A stretch of 64,000 nt of DNA, from contig NW_026515546.1 of NCBI RefSeq assembly GCF_014898815.1, positions 3,520,501 through 3,584,500 on the forward strand. Reading direction: 5' to 3'. The notes under the pieces were generated by a model that was not told the DNA's origin, made no database searches, and saw only the letters and a program-made list of their open reading frames with translations. Of this stretch, positions 48,682-60,837 are shown in pieces. The stretch is from Panonychus citri. Lineage: Eukaryota > Arthropoda > Arachnida > Trombidiformes > Tetranychidae. The translations under genes and the position numbers were made by a program. Position 1 is the stretch's first letter; the number at the start of each line of letters is the position of its first letter.

Positions 48682-51600
48682 ATGTCTTCTGTTCCTGGTA
48701 AACGCGGTGGTAAATCAAAGGTTCCCCTACCAGCGACCAGTAGCTTGTTCGCCCTCGGTGGTACCGTAGCTAAAAGGCCAAAAGTATTGATCGGTGGTTC
48801 CAGTGGTGGTGGTGGAAGCTCCGGAGAGTCAAGTAGATTAGGTTCTGGCCATGGATCTAAATCTCTAGATAAACCTTCTGATGAATGGGAAGATGTTTCC
48901 ATTGATGTTGAACCCGAGTTTCTGATAAAACGGATTGTTGAAGCCGAGGGAACAATTCATGAGCCCAAAATTGCAAATTACATTTGTGGTGCTGTTAAAC
49001 AACTTCGATCGAGTAAAATTAAACCTGATTCAGTTCTATTTTTAAGTCTAGTTTATTTGGCGAAAACTAGACCTTCACATTTTACTAGTGAAAAGGTTGT
49101 CGATGCGATGTGTTCACTTCTCCGCCGGGAATCGCCATCTTCTTCCAGCTCATTTAAGGTTAAAGTAAATTCCAATGTAACAATTTGCTCAGCTTTAGCT
49201 GCTAATCTCTTACTTGCTGCTCATCTTGATGAACCCAATTGGCATCTATCATTTATCAAGGCCTACATAGAGGATTCTCTTGGTGAACGTATTTGGGTTG
49301 ATTCTGATTTTTGCCGTGGCTTTGTTGACAATATACTGACCGCTTTTAATACCAAAAATCCGCCCAAGAATTTAATGTCTCAAGATATTCTTGCCGCTGT
49401 TACCGGTGGCACTGTGACAACCCCTTCATCTTCAACTGGACCACTAATTGGTGGTATTAAAGGAACCAATGAATCTCCCATATCAACTAGTCCAAGTCAC
49501 GCTTCTGAGGATAATAATGATGAAACGAGTAGTTTGTTTTCCTCCGGGTTGAAAGATGTTTTCGGTGAAGAGCTTCCGGTTGTACCTCGATATAATCACA
49601 ACCAACAAGTTGTTTATGATTATGTTTATGATATTATCAATGAACAATTAACCCGACGTCAGGTACCATCGGAAATCAATCGAAATGTACTCAAATTGTT
49701 AATATCTACAGTTGGTATACCACAGATTCGGCTTTTGGTCGCTCAAAAGTTGGAAATTTGGCTACAAAATCCAAAACTAAGTCGACCCGCTCAAGACCTT
49801 TTACTAGCGGTCTGTGTAAACTGTACCGAAGAGGATAGTGATGTGATCTCCGCTCTGGTTAAAATGCGACTTAAAACCAAAGTTCTAATGAATCATTTCT
49901 TTGTTTGTATTAAAGAACTTTTGAGTCAAAGTGATGGTAACATTATGATTGTCCTTCGAAATGCGATCTCAATTGAATTTTCCAATAATCGAGGATCAAG
50001 CAACATGCACCTGATTGCGGTCATTTTTCAACATTCATCTAACAAAGCGACCAAATGTTTGGCTCATTTGATACAAGAATTTTTAATCAAAGATGATTTT
50101 CTCCGACAAATTCGCCATCTTCTCCGTGAAATTGTCAAAGCACTTAAACATGAGCACATTAATCTAGTTAAACTGGTCGATGTTCTAACAACGGAAAACT
50201 CTCGAGTTGCAGTTATCGATGTACAAGAAGTTTTGTCCCGAGTATTGACCTCAATTGCCGATATAATCGTTCTCTGTATGTTCCTCACTGTTTACCCAGT
50301 CGCTCGTGAATCAATGTCCAAACCAACACGAAAAGATATTCTCAAAACAATCTCTGGTCAAATTGCTGAGATGCAACGATTAGCAATCATTTGGATGCAA
50401 AAAGTTGTCGTTAAAATTTACAAACCCGATAGAGGTGAATACATGCACTGTCTAAATAAATGTCTTCTCATGGAAATACCTGAACATTATTACAATAAGG
50501 ACAATTGGCCTGCAGAATCTGAAAGAGCGGCCATGTTTCAATGTACCACGAAGGTTCCCGTTCACGAGGATAGTCTCATTAGAATATTAAAAATGGGATT
50601 ATCCAAAGATTATCCTGTCCAATCACCGGAAGCGATTGAACTATCCGATGCTCTAATTAAACGAGCAGCAGCCATTTATGATGGAGACGTGACCAATCCC
50701 ACTCTTCCCATTAAAAAGGACGATATTTTTAATCTATTGCTTAAAAATTCAATCTACCGGATACCCGAAAATATAACACTTCCTTCAGGATATGAAGCAC
50801 CTTCCCTGGCGATTAACGATTGGTATTGGAAAGTTTGGTTACAATTGTTGATCATTGTGGCTCATAATGCAGCTAAATTTGGTTCCATGGCTTGGGAAAA
50901 TTACCCGACTCTTGCTTTAATCATTGAAATGTGTATAACTAATCATTTTGAATTTCCACCAACGACCCGAGCAAATGAGGATCTAAAAGGTCACGAGCAA
51001 CAAATTGTCGCAATTGAAAAGCAGCAGATTTTACAATTTGAAATACATTTAGCGGCTGCATCAAGTAAACGTCATATCACCGAGGGAAATAGTTTACTTT
51101 TAAGCAAATTGATAACCTTTGACCCACAAGGTAAACCAAGACAGCCTCCGATCATGGTACTGGAAACGCTTAAAAGTATCAATGCCGGTCTAAGAATTGG
51201 TTATTGGCTTTGTCAAAGTCGAAATCCTGATTTTCTACTTGAAATAATTCAACGTCAACAGCGTCAAAATATTTGCTCAGCCAATTTAAATCTTGGTCTT
51301 GGTACAATGCAATGGTTAAATGATTTAATCGAAATGAATTGTGACAATTTAGCAAGTTTACCCGTTCAGTGTTTAGGTGAATTTACTTTACGCTACATAA
51401 ATGACGAGGAAAATGTCAACATTTTCACAGAATCTAAACAAGCCGAAAAACCTAAAAGAAAGGAAAAGCGACGAAAATTTTGTAAACTATTGAGCTACTT
51501 TCAAACGGCCCTTAATCGTGATGTTGTTGTGGCCAAGCAATTAATGGAATACTTTATGGGTCGTCTCTGTTCACCTCAATCATCACTTCGAGGTTTAGTC

Positions 51601-52566
51601 GCTAAAGCGTTGAATTTGGTCCTGTGTTTCAATGAAAGTATGGCCGAAAATTTGTCCTACCTTTTAAAGCCCAACGTTGAAACCTGGTTATTGGGCAATT
51701 TACCGACAACGGAAAACTTTCAATCGGTCAAAAAGATAGCCTGTATTTGCTTACGTTCTGCAATTCTAGTTGAAACGGATCCCGAATCAGTTTGCTGTTA
51801 CATTCAATTTCTAGCTGAATATGGTAAACCCGGAGATACACAGACCGTTTTTGACCTTGCCCGACTAATCATTGATCGACAAGCACTATTCAAATATATC
51901 ACAAAGGATCCACATTTTCGTGATGATTTCCTTTTCTCATGTATTAAACTTTATTATGATTACATGATTTCATTGGAGAATCAAGTTAAAGAGGAATGGG
52001 AAACGGAAAATCAATCAAGTAACGAACTAGTTTTAGTTAAATGGCCAACCCATTCAGCAGTAATTCATACACTTTACATTCAAGGTTTACTTGTACTGTT
52101 AACCTGTGAACCACCATTATCAGCACTTGATCAATACAACAGACTGATTACCATGTGGTTTACTGATTCAATGCCAAGAGGAATATTAGTTAAAACTCAA
52201 GAAGAGGCTCCTCTGTTAAATGATTGGATAAGACTTAAATTGTTACGATCAGCATCACCACTTATAATCGAAGCGGCACTTCGAGATCTTGAAACTCACC
52301 AGTTGGTCATGTTTTTCCAATCATTTGGCTTACCCGCTGCCTCCATGCAAAGGCTACTCGAAGCTCTTGATTGCGCCTCTGAAACTGATCCGGAAACAGT
52401 TAAAAGTTACCTGGTTGATATTGGACTTGCCCAGGCCACAATTGAAGTCCAATGGATGCGAGGAGTTAAATCGGGCAAGAAATTTGCTAACATGTTGGGA
52501 TATGATTTCACCGTTGCTCAGAATCCAATTCAACCACCAGACCCATTTCAAGTAATCAGTTGTTAA
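48682..52566 (+). CDS. INTS1: Integrator complex subunit 1, N-terminal 60 percent
   Basis: Single 1294-codon exon. Clear INTS1 signatures: NWHLSFIKAYIEDSLGERIW (about residues 188-207), KLEIWLQNPKLSRPAQDLLL in the conserved INTS1 region, YYNKDNWPAESERA, LPSGYEAPSLAINDWYWK, EIHLAAASSKRHITEGNSLL, SRNPDFLLEIIQRQ and LPVQCLGEFTLRY. INTS1 is the scaffold of the nuclear Integrator complex, which cleaves snRNA and other nascent RNA with RNA polymerase II. Animal INTS1 is usually 2000-2200 residues; here the homology stops soon after SFGLPAASMQRLLEAL. The frame ends at TAA 52564 and an AATAAA lies at about 52831. A GTAATC donor overlaps the last codons (about 52551), so a further exon cannot be excluded, but 52567-53000 and the opposite-strand gene after it leave little room. 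Confidence 0.9.
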   Translation: MSSVPGKRGGKSKVPLPATSSLFALGGTVAKRPKVLIGGSSGGGGSSGESSRLGSGHGSKSLDKPSDEWEDVSIDVEPEFLIKRIVEAEGTIHEPKIANYICGAVKQLRSSKIKPDSVLFLSLVYLAKTRPSHFTSEKVVDAMCSLLRRESPSSSSSFKVKVNSNVTICSALAANLLLAAHLDEPNWHLSFIKAYIEDSLGERIWVDSDFCRGFVDNILTAFNTKNPPKNLMSQDILAAVTGGTVTTPSSSTGPLIGGIKGTNESPISTSPSHASEDNNDETSSLFSSGLKDVFGEELPVVPRYNHNQQVVYDYVYDIINEQLTRRQVPSEINRNVLKLLISTVGIPQIRLLVAQKLEIWLQNPKLSRPAQDLLLAVCVNCTEEDSDVISALVKMRLKTKVLMNHFFVCIKELLSQSDGNIMIVLRNAISIEFSNNRGSSNMHLIAVIFQHSSNKATKCLAHLIQEFLIKDDFLRQIRHLLREIVKALKHEHINLVKLVDVLTTENSRVAVIDVQEVLSRVLTSIADIIVLCMFLTVYPVARESMSKPTRKDILKTISGQIAEMQRLAIIWMQKVVVKIYKPDRGEYMHCLNKCLLMEIPEHYYNKDNWPAESERAAMFQCTTKVPVHEDSLIRILKMGLSKDYPVQSPEAIELSDALIKRAAAIYDGDVTNPTLPIKKDDIFNLLLKNSIYRIPENITLPSGYEAPSLAINDWYWKVWLQLLIIVAHNAAKFGSMAWENYPTLALIIEMCITNHFEFPPTTRANEDLKGHEQQIVAIEKQQILQFEIHLAAASSKRHITEGNSLLLSKLITFDPQGKPRQPPIMVLETLKSINAGLRIGYWLCQSRNPDFLLEIIQRQQRQNICSANLNLGLGTMQWLNDLIEMNCDNLASLPVQCLGEFTLRYINDEENVNIFTESKQAEKPKRKEKRRKFCKLLSYFQTALNRDVVVAKQLMEYFMGRLCSPQSSLRGLVAKALNLVLCFNESMAENLSYLLKPNVETWLLGNLPTTENFQSVKKIACICLRSAILVETDPESVCCYIQFLAEYGKPGDTQTVFDLARLIIDRQALFKYITKDPHFRDDFLFSCIKLYYDYMISLENQVKEEWETENQSSNELVLVKWPTHSAVIHTLYIQGLLVLLTCEPPLSALDQYNRLITMWFTDSMPRGILVKTQEEAPLLNDWIRLKLLRSASPLIIEAALRDLETHQLVMFFQSFGLPAASMQRLLEALDCASETDPETVKSYLVDIGLAQATIEVQWMRGVKSGKKFANMLGYDFTVAQNPIQPPDPFQVISC

Positions 52567-52953
52567 TTGTTACAACATATTCATCGCCATTTTAAGTAAA
52601 AAGCCACAAATCAAAACGTAAAAATTTAATCTAATAATTCAACTAAATTGTCAATGTTTCCAATCAATTTTTTGATACTTTTTTTTAGAATTGAATCAAA
52701 GTGAGATGATCTCTTTATGCTAAATCATCTGGACACTATATTGTATATAATTAACTCATAAAATCCACAAAATTAACCAGCATTAATTATAAAAATGTAA
52801 TTGTAACAAATGACATATCCTTAACAATTGGAATAAATATTGAAGACAATGATTTGAATTTGGTTATTTAAGACGAAAAACAATCAAATTGATTTAATTT
52901 CTCTTCGATAATCATGAAATTTTATCATCGAGCTAATTGTTAACAATTAAGAT
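52567..52953. other. Tail-to-tail 3' intergenic region
   Basis: Lies between the ends of INTS1 and the M13 peptidase. Contains AATAAA at about 52831 for the plus-strand gene. No other feature. Confidence 0.55.
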
Positions 52954-55900
52954 TCACCATAATGTGCATTTATTAACTGGATTCATTGAACTTCCTGGTT
53001 TACAATTAAACGTCTCTGAGAATTCATTTAAATTGGAAACTGAACCAATCGCTCTAATCACCAACAATATAAACAAAAACAATTAAAGTTAATTGTTGAT
53101 CATTTTTTTTTCTCGCTCTTTTGTCTTACCTTAATTGTGACGGACTATGAACATCAGTCCTAAAGTAATCAGCTACAGCTTCTTTTGACCATTTACCACA
53201 ATAAAACTAATCAGTGAAAACGATTAGAATCACAATTAAAAGATAATCACTTAATTAGCCAACAATTAAGTCACTTACTCGAGCAGATCTGATGAAAAAC
53301 AACTGATCGGGTGTGTAGTGTGTTAGACCAGGTAGTCCGGGTTCTGGTCCATTTTTCCGAGTATATAATTTGTGAGCCTAAGAAATGATTAAGAGTAACA
53401 ATTAGCACAACTCTAAACTGAAGACGAGCTTAATCATTACAGTTAATTACCATAAATCCAACTCTTAATCCAACATTATCGGCTACATTTTCGGACAAAG
53501 TTTTCCACCCATCGACCTGTTAATGAATGAAATAAGAGTCACCGATCCAACAGAAATGGGAAAGTTGAACAAATTTACCGTTAGATTGATCGGATTAACT
53601 ATATATCGATTAAACTGATTAACGAAACATTCAACTTTCTCATTATAATTAATTGTTGTAACATTTGACCACCAATCAGAGTAATGACCCTGTTCATTGA
53701 AAAGTTTACCAAGAGGGTCAACACTGTGACTTATTTCATGGCCAACAATCCAAGAAATTGAGCCAAAATTAAAATACCTAAACAGTAATTAAAATAGATT
53801 GTGAAAAAATATAATCGTTAACAATTAAAAACGTCATTATATTGATTACATTGGTTGATTTTGATTAAGTCCAAGGGCATCGAGTATGCCCATAGTCAAG
53901 TGAACCATGTTTTTTGTATGAGCATAATAAGCATTGATTGTCATTGAACTGCCAAATGATTGCCATCTAATTGGGGATAGAAATTGATTATCATCAATTA
54001 ACATCATTGATTAATTACTTGAATCTTAGTTATCATAATCTAATTTACATAGGAATTGATTGAATACTCAATAGTTGATAAGTATTTTGCCGATGCCAAA
54101 ACTTTAAATGTAATGTCATCAAAGTGAATGTCAAATCAGTTTTATTTGGAAGCTGAAAAGATAATAACAATTAACTAATAGTAATTAGTAAATTAGACTG
54201 TCCAATTGTCAGTATAGCTTACCCATTGGTAGTATGAATTGATTATTGTATAATTAGTTGATTCCTCGGCAAATCCAATGGAGAATCTCATTTGATTTGA
54301 TTTTCTTATTAATCCTTCAAGCGTTTGTGGATCAATCCAAGTTGATGATTTAATCAACGAATTGAATGATAATCGAGTATAATTAACAATTATTTCTGTC
54401 TATACAATGATTAAGTCAATTGAATTTATATTAGTTGATTGTTGAATTATCTTTTTCTTCAATTGTCCTTACAAAGTTAACGAGCTTTCGTTTTGCCTCC
54501 AAATTGTATGAAAGGTACAAATATGATGATCCATATTTGAACATGTTCGAGACAATCGAAGCGCAAAAGTCTGGGCGATATCGTCGTAATCGACGTCCAT
54601 CGATCATTCGATAAAAGTTTCGTGTAATTAGCAAAAATCGTTCGTTAAGTGTATTAGTCACCGATGTAAACAATCTCCAAAAGATATAATTAGCTATAAT
54701 TCTAAGAGAAAAAGAAAAAGGTTGACATCGAATTTGACTTTTCTTCGAACTTCTTCCAAGTCTACCTGTCATCAGTTTCTATCAGGATTCTCTCCATTTC
54801 TTTAAGGTAAGATTCACTTTCCACAATTACTCGCGTCTCATTGTCAATCAGATCATCATTGCAAACAATTTGTCGCAAATAACGTAACCAATCAAATATT
54901 GGAACTCGATTTTGTAGCGATTCAACTGTCATTATTTGAACATGAGTTATTTCTCCATGTACAGTTCGAGCCTGAAGATAGAAAATTGAAAACCAATGAA
55001 AAGAAATTAAAATAAACCAACCGATAGAAAATACCGATGAAAGTTCCGTTTCCAGTTTAAGAACTTTGGCCATATCCTCGCCGGCGATAGTAGGGTCAGC
55101 GCCCAGAATAGTAACAATTTGGATCATGAAATTTAGATAAGCGGATAGAAATCTCTCATTTCGAGTATTGTTTACATAGTAAGTCGCTTCCAGGTAAGTA
55201 CTACAATCGCCGATCTAGAAATGGACAGAAAAAAGATATAATTAATCAAGTTCAATCGGTCAATTGATTTGGTGATACTTTTAAATACATTGTAGGTGGA
55301 ATTGCAAGTGTCTGGTCAATCGATGTCCGAGCAAAAAATGCAGTATCGAAACCATATCGACTTGATTTCACTAGAGTATCATTCATATCAAATTCACTTT
55401 CGACCCAATCAGGTCCACTTAGAACAGGCCATTTACCGATTTGTTTCAAGACTTCCAATAAATGATCATGTTGAAGGCTTTCAATGGTAACTGGATGTTT
55501 TTTTTGTCGACAAAAAATCCCAATTAGTTAATTAACTACAGTTCAGAACATGGTAATTACTGAATTACCTGTGTCCATACAAAGATTATAATAATGTTTC
55601 ATATTGGTCAGAAAGTTATCGGTTGTTGGTTCACTATCGTTGAGATTATCAAGAAGTCCTAATCCAGAATCAAGAATAAGAATTGAACTCAATTAAATCA
55701 ATAAGATTGTGAGATTGTAACAGTTAATTACTTTTAAGTTGAGCAGTTAATTCATAATCAGCATTCATTGCACTCCAAGTCTCTGCCCGGTCATCGGGTA
55801 TAAAAACTTTCTCATTGTCCAATCCGCCGCAGGCAAATTTGTAAAAATCATCACAAGGTGAAACTGATTCATCAATTTGATTAATTAAACTTGCAGCTTA

Positions 55901-56280
55901 TGAAAAAAAAAACAAATTTGAACAATTAGTTAATCATTACATTAGATTTTTACTTTGAATCAATTACCTGCATTGATACAATCTCGAGATGAACATGGAT
56001 CCATTTTCTCATCTGATTAACAATTAGTTTAATACAAACATACGTCAAGTAATTAAGTCTAAATTGTGATGGATTAAATTGTAAAAGACTTACCTGATTT
56101 GGCTGATAAAATAATTAGAATCAGGCAAATGATTAATAAGATAATCACAATTAGTGTGAAACATTTTTCAACTCGTGTTAATTTACCAATTGAACAAAGT
56201 GATTTTAATTGTTTCAATCTTGATCTGGTTAAAGCTTGACCAAGATTAACACTGGTCAAGATATTGGCCACTTTAACCAT
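52954..56280 (-). CDS. Neprilysin-like M13 zinc metallopeptidase
   Basis: Sixteen small exons join in phase to 750 residues, from ATG 56280 to TGA 52954-52956. Coordinates: 56094-56280, 55968-56012, 55732-55896, 55569-55658, 55279-55490, 55035-55214, 54766-54971, 54473-54701, 54223-54399, 54049-54152, 53850-53966, 53579-53777, 53451-53516, 53279-53377, 53130-53206, 52954-53053. A type II membrane anchor lies at about residues 40-60 (LIVIILLIICLILIIL), then an extracellular peptidase domain with CDDFYKFACGG, substrate-binding INAYY (542-546), zinc site HEISH (584-588), third ligand and catalytic ENVAD (646-650), and the usual C-terminal FNCKPGSSMNP with CTLW ending. It would cleave small peptides at the cell surface. 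The usual ILQPPFF stretch after NAYY reads GILDALGLN, so substrate choice may differ. Introns are mostly 40-110 bases. Confidence 0.88.
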
Positions 56281-57816
56281 ACGAGCAATTGATTAAATGA
56301 TTATTATGAACAATGAAAAAGAGAAACTTTTAATTACAATTTAAATTGTTACGATTAAAGTGAAATTCATTTTATTTTTTCACAACTATTGCAATTAATG
56401 AAAAGTTATCACTTGATTAATTTTGATTATCGTCACTTAATCATCATATTGTTGACATGGTGATGTTGGTGTTAATTTAGGGAATCGATTTAAGGAAACT
56501 AATATATTAAATTGTTTTACTTTCACAATTATATTGATCATAGTCTAGAAGGATATAAATTATTAATCATTACAACAGCATTTAGATTAACACAAAATCA
56601 ATCAGAACTTTTCTCTCGAAAAGATCGATAAAGGTTGATACGATTTTCGAGTAGAAACAAAAAAATAGAACCAGGTAATGATAGATTTTGATAACGAAAA
56701 GAAATTAAATCAATTGGATATCTAAATTGATTGTCGTGATTAAAAGTTCCAACAGATTGGACATTTAACTTTACGATTAACTTTACATTTGAAAATCGCT
56801 AAGAATCACGTAGACATCCATGCAGAACTTTTTCAAGACTAAAAATTGTGATAAACGCAATGATAGTATCCGTTTCCGGATATTTCGTAATCCAATTGAA
56901 AAAAAAACACAAGTAAAGTGATTAATTGTTAATATTTGCTGGAAGATGCTCTTCTTAACTCAATTATTGTCTTAAAAAATTCTATTGGATTGAAAAGATG
57001 CTGATTCGAAGATGAAAATGTTTCTTCACGAATAACTATTAATATTAATAGATGACCTACTTTATTAAGTAAACCTCAAGGTCATACTAACCCTAGTTAA
57101 GGTCAAATTGACCCTCTAGATCGTGTATCCGACGCTAAGTTTCACCTCACAGTCTAGATTGAACAGTTCGAAGTCTTCAGCCGATCATTCAATCAGTAGT
57201 TGGAACGAGCGATGATAAGTATTAATCACTTTTCTCATAATTAATCCGAAATTAGCTATTGATTGATTGATCTTTAGATTGATCAACTTGATGTTTTCTT
57301 AGTGTATTTGTGAACTTTTCAAGTCTCCTCTCTCTCTTATTAATAAGTATCTTCTTTCTGATAGTTGATTGCGAACAATCAAAATCGCCATCCTTTAATT
57401 GGTGATGTGATCAAATCAAATCTAATTGTGAAATCGAACAATTAATATAATTATGAATTTAATTCTGCTACCATACAAATTGAAACTATTAAAAAAAGTA
57501 ACATTAATTTAAAGAGATGATAAATATTATGATCAATTTAAATTGTTTCACAAGGATCATTGTTAAATTAATTGTTTATGAAGAAACATTTTCAGATGAT
57601 TAATATCAAATTAAGAGAAAGGGAAATGATTAAAAATTGACAAAATGATTAGTTATAAGTTAATTACAAGATTTGATTGGTGAATTTACAAGTAATAAAA
57701 ATCAACAATTAGAAAATAAAAAGTTGATTGAAATGAAGAAAACAAGAAAAAGATGAATGAAATTATTATCAATATTCAAGTTAATTTATTGAGGAAAAAA
57801 TGTTAATTGTCATCGA
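56281..57816. other. Upstream region of the M13 peptidase gene
   Basis: No gene recognised. 56940-57230 is less AT-rich than its surroundings and carries the nuclear-receptor-like sites at 57076-57114, which could mark a promoter for the minus-strand peptidase. Confidence 0.5.
57076..57114. promoter_or_regulatory. Clustered nuclear-receptor sites, candidate
   Basis: TCAAGGTCA at 57076-57084 is a consensus monomer site for ERR/FTZ-F1 type receptors. At 57100-57114 AGGTCA, AAT, TGACCC form an inverted repeat with a 3-base spacer. Sixteen bases separate the two. The cluster is about 800 bases upstream of the M13 peptidase start codon. Sequence match only; no binding evidence. Confidence 0.4.
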
Positions 57817-60800
57817 TTAGTAATTTAATCCATCCTTGATTACGGCCTTTCTGATTTTACCCATCTTAATACACTTTCCCCACCATGACCTCCTTTTACA
57901 GGTTGATTCTTTGGTGAATATGAAACATTTTGTCTGAACGATGTTGAAAAACATTTTCCCCACCAAATTGGATGATCCAGTATTAGAAATGCGAAGACAT
58001 GATCGAAACCTTAACAAAAATTAACAATTAAGAAGAAAGCAAAGAATTGATCAGTTTGATTATCATGATAAATTAATGGCCATTCAATGGGTGAAGTGTA
58101 TCAAATATGATCAGAGAGAAATGTGAATGGGAAAAACCAAGAAAACGAAAATGTCATCTACTGATGTCCACTAATGAGATATGATGGTTGATGGATGAAA
58201 GGACAAAAGGGAGATGAGGATAAAGATGATGAGGATGATGAGGATAAGGATGAGGATGGAGATGATAAGTTTTCATGTTTGTTAAGATGCTGAACAATAA
58301 TTGAGTCAAGTTGACCGTGAAAATAAAATATGTTGATCATATCAGATGATGATGATTAGAGGATAAGAGAGACTTGTGTCTCTTTGCTCATTATTTATCA
58401 TCCCTTTATCATCATTATCATCATTGTTGTTGAGTACAAAAAGGATGAGGATGAAAAGTTGACCAAAGATGTACAATAATAATAATACAAACTACCATGA
58501 TTACCATTGGTTTACTGTTATACTTTCATTTTCATCATAATATAAACTCAATTTGTGTCTACCTTGTAGTTGACATTATTGTTACTTAAATATATTTACT
58601 ATTATCATGTTTGATTATCATGATGATTATGATTAGTGTATCACTGGAATTGAGATGATTAAGCTTACGATAAGGGAAATGTTACTTTTCACTTGCGATT
58701 AGTGAATCATATTATTCAGTATCTTCCCTATTGTTTAATTTTTATCACCAACAATCAACGAGATGATTTATAATGTAATATATGTACACTGGAAGATAAT
58801 CAAACAATCATAACAATCAACTAAATCATCAACAATTTGATTCATCTCAATATCTTTCCATGTAAATATTATAATATATAAGTTTGACTAAAATTTTACT
58901 CTTCCAACTCTTTATTTTTTCCCGCTGTTTATAATTTTTAATTAGTTTAATTGTTTGATAACTATTTGATAAACCAATAATATGATTAAGGCTCATGATG
59001 GACTGAACTAATCAATTACTTGATGATAGTAATGATCATCAAATTAATAATGATAATCCTTTCAAGTTGATACAATACAAATGAATGAAAAAAAAAGCTT
59101 ATCCCAAGTTACTTAGTATCTAATATGAAAATATCATTATAATGATATTGTTAATATTATATGATGATGAGGATGAGGATGATAACAATCATTTGTGTGT
59201 CACCATGAGATGATGAGGAAGATAAAAAAAGTTCATCTTTGTATGAAAAAGTTTATCATCATCTTCATATCGATATGTTGGTAATCATATTTTTCTGGTT
59301 AATGAATATTATCATTATCCTGATTAAGATTAGTTTTATCAAGATGATTAGGATGATGATGATTATTATTAATATCCAATTGATATCCAATTAAATTGAT
59401 CACTTGAAGATGATGATGAAACTTGCTGTTCATCGTCCTGACCCGATTCTCATCAGTAAACATGAATAATCACCTAATAAATTTACCTTTCGATTATTAA
59501 TTTACAATCTGATTGTTGTACTTTCCAATCATTTAACTTAATTAGATTTTTTTTACTACCTTTATCCTTTTCGTTTGCTAAATTGTCTTACCTTTCATCG
59601 CAATCACAATGGCTGATTACGTAGAGACGATAATTAAATAGATGATATTTTCGTGTTAATGGTAATATTGTATGTTTACAATGGTCATGATCTCGACAGC
59701 ACCGGTCAGTTGTACTTCGTCGTCCTAATTTCTTGAATTGATTGCTTGTGGTTCCTTTGCCACACCAATTAGTCCCAGGAAATGTCATTAAATCAGCTCG
59801 TTTCCAACGCTATTTAATTTGTAATAATCAAGAAACAAAAATATTTGACAATTTGACATTACCAGGATTAGGATAAGAGAGAGAGATGGAGATTAGGATT
59901 AACATGTTAGGATGATGAAGAAGATGATGATGATTTGAAGATGATTTAAATTAATGAGACGAAACAATTTCAACATTCAAATGTTACTTGATTGTTGACT
60001 ATTTTCAATTAGTAAATCATTTTGACGCAAATTGTCAATGTTTTCAATCAAAAACAAAAATGCGTCTACTTAAATTGTTGACAATTTAACAGAAAATTGT
60101 TTTAAATTAATTGGTTGATTTGGTGGGAAAATCAGGAAAACAACAATTTAAAATGCTTTGGAAATCGTTTTAATTGTAATTTAACTTACTTTTGATTTCA
60201 ATCGTTGTCGTATTGATGTTTGTAATTGGTCACATTGGTTAATTAATTGCTCACGTTGGGTGATAAACTTTGCCTCGGGTCTTAATTGTTGCAATTGTTT
60301 TCCATGACTATCAAACCGAGTCATAATCAGATCATAGCTAATTACATGATTTAATTGTTTAAATTAGTGATTTTAAAATTTTTCAATCTATTCCATTGAT
60401 TAAATTAATACTTACCAAGTTTCGTTGATTGATTTAATTGAAGACGATTTAACCTGATTGATTAAACGTTTAATTGAATCATCATCACCATCATCATATT
60501 CACAATCAACCAATTGATTATCAATGTACCACATTTGTAAAATATCATTTCCATCGGTAATCTAATTAAATTGCGAAAACAATTTCAACAATTAACTTAC
60601 AATCCAAACAATCAAGAGACTTGAATTTACCTGTTGAAGACGATAATTTTGAATCATTGTCTTAATCCCAGTTAAATTGTTGTAAATCACTTTAATTGTA
60701 ACCTCACCATCTGATGCAATTGATTTTGACACATGATTATAATTAGTTGATTGTTGTTGATCATCATTGAGATAATCAAGTTTAATAGGAAAGACAAAGT

Positions 60801-60837
60801 TAATATTATAAATGAAAAAGTGATAAAAAGTTGACAC
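57817..60837 (-). CDS. Group III secreted phospholipase A2 (bee-venom type family)
   Basis: Exons 60631 to about 60837, 60416-60561, 60190-60337, 59592-59809 and 57817-58009, with consistent phases; stop TAA at 57817-57819. The catalytic exon carries the calcium loop (FPGTNWCGKGTTS) and the active-site CCRDHDHC with the His-Asp pair. The last exon has the C-terminal cysteines of the family (FRSCLRI, KCFIF). These enzymes hydrolyse the sn-2 ester of phospholipids outside the cell; the family includes venom and non-venom members and nothing here decides which. The reading frame of the first exon has no ATG before an upstream stop. A hydrophobic, signal-like stretch with an ATG exists just upstream in another frame, so the 5' end is either spliced from elsewhere or broken by a one-base change near 60790. 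A 1.6-kb intron (58010-59591) contains ATGAGG-type simple repeats. Confidence 0.82.
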
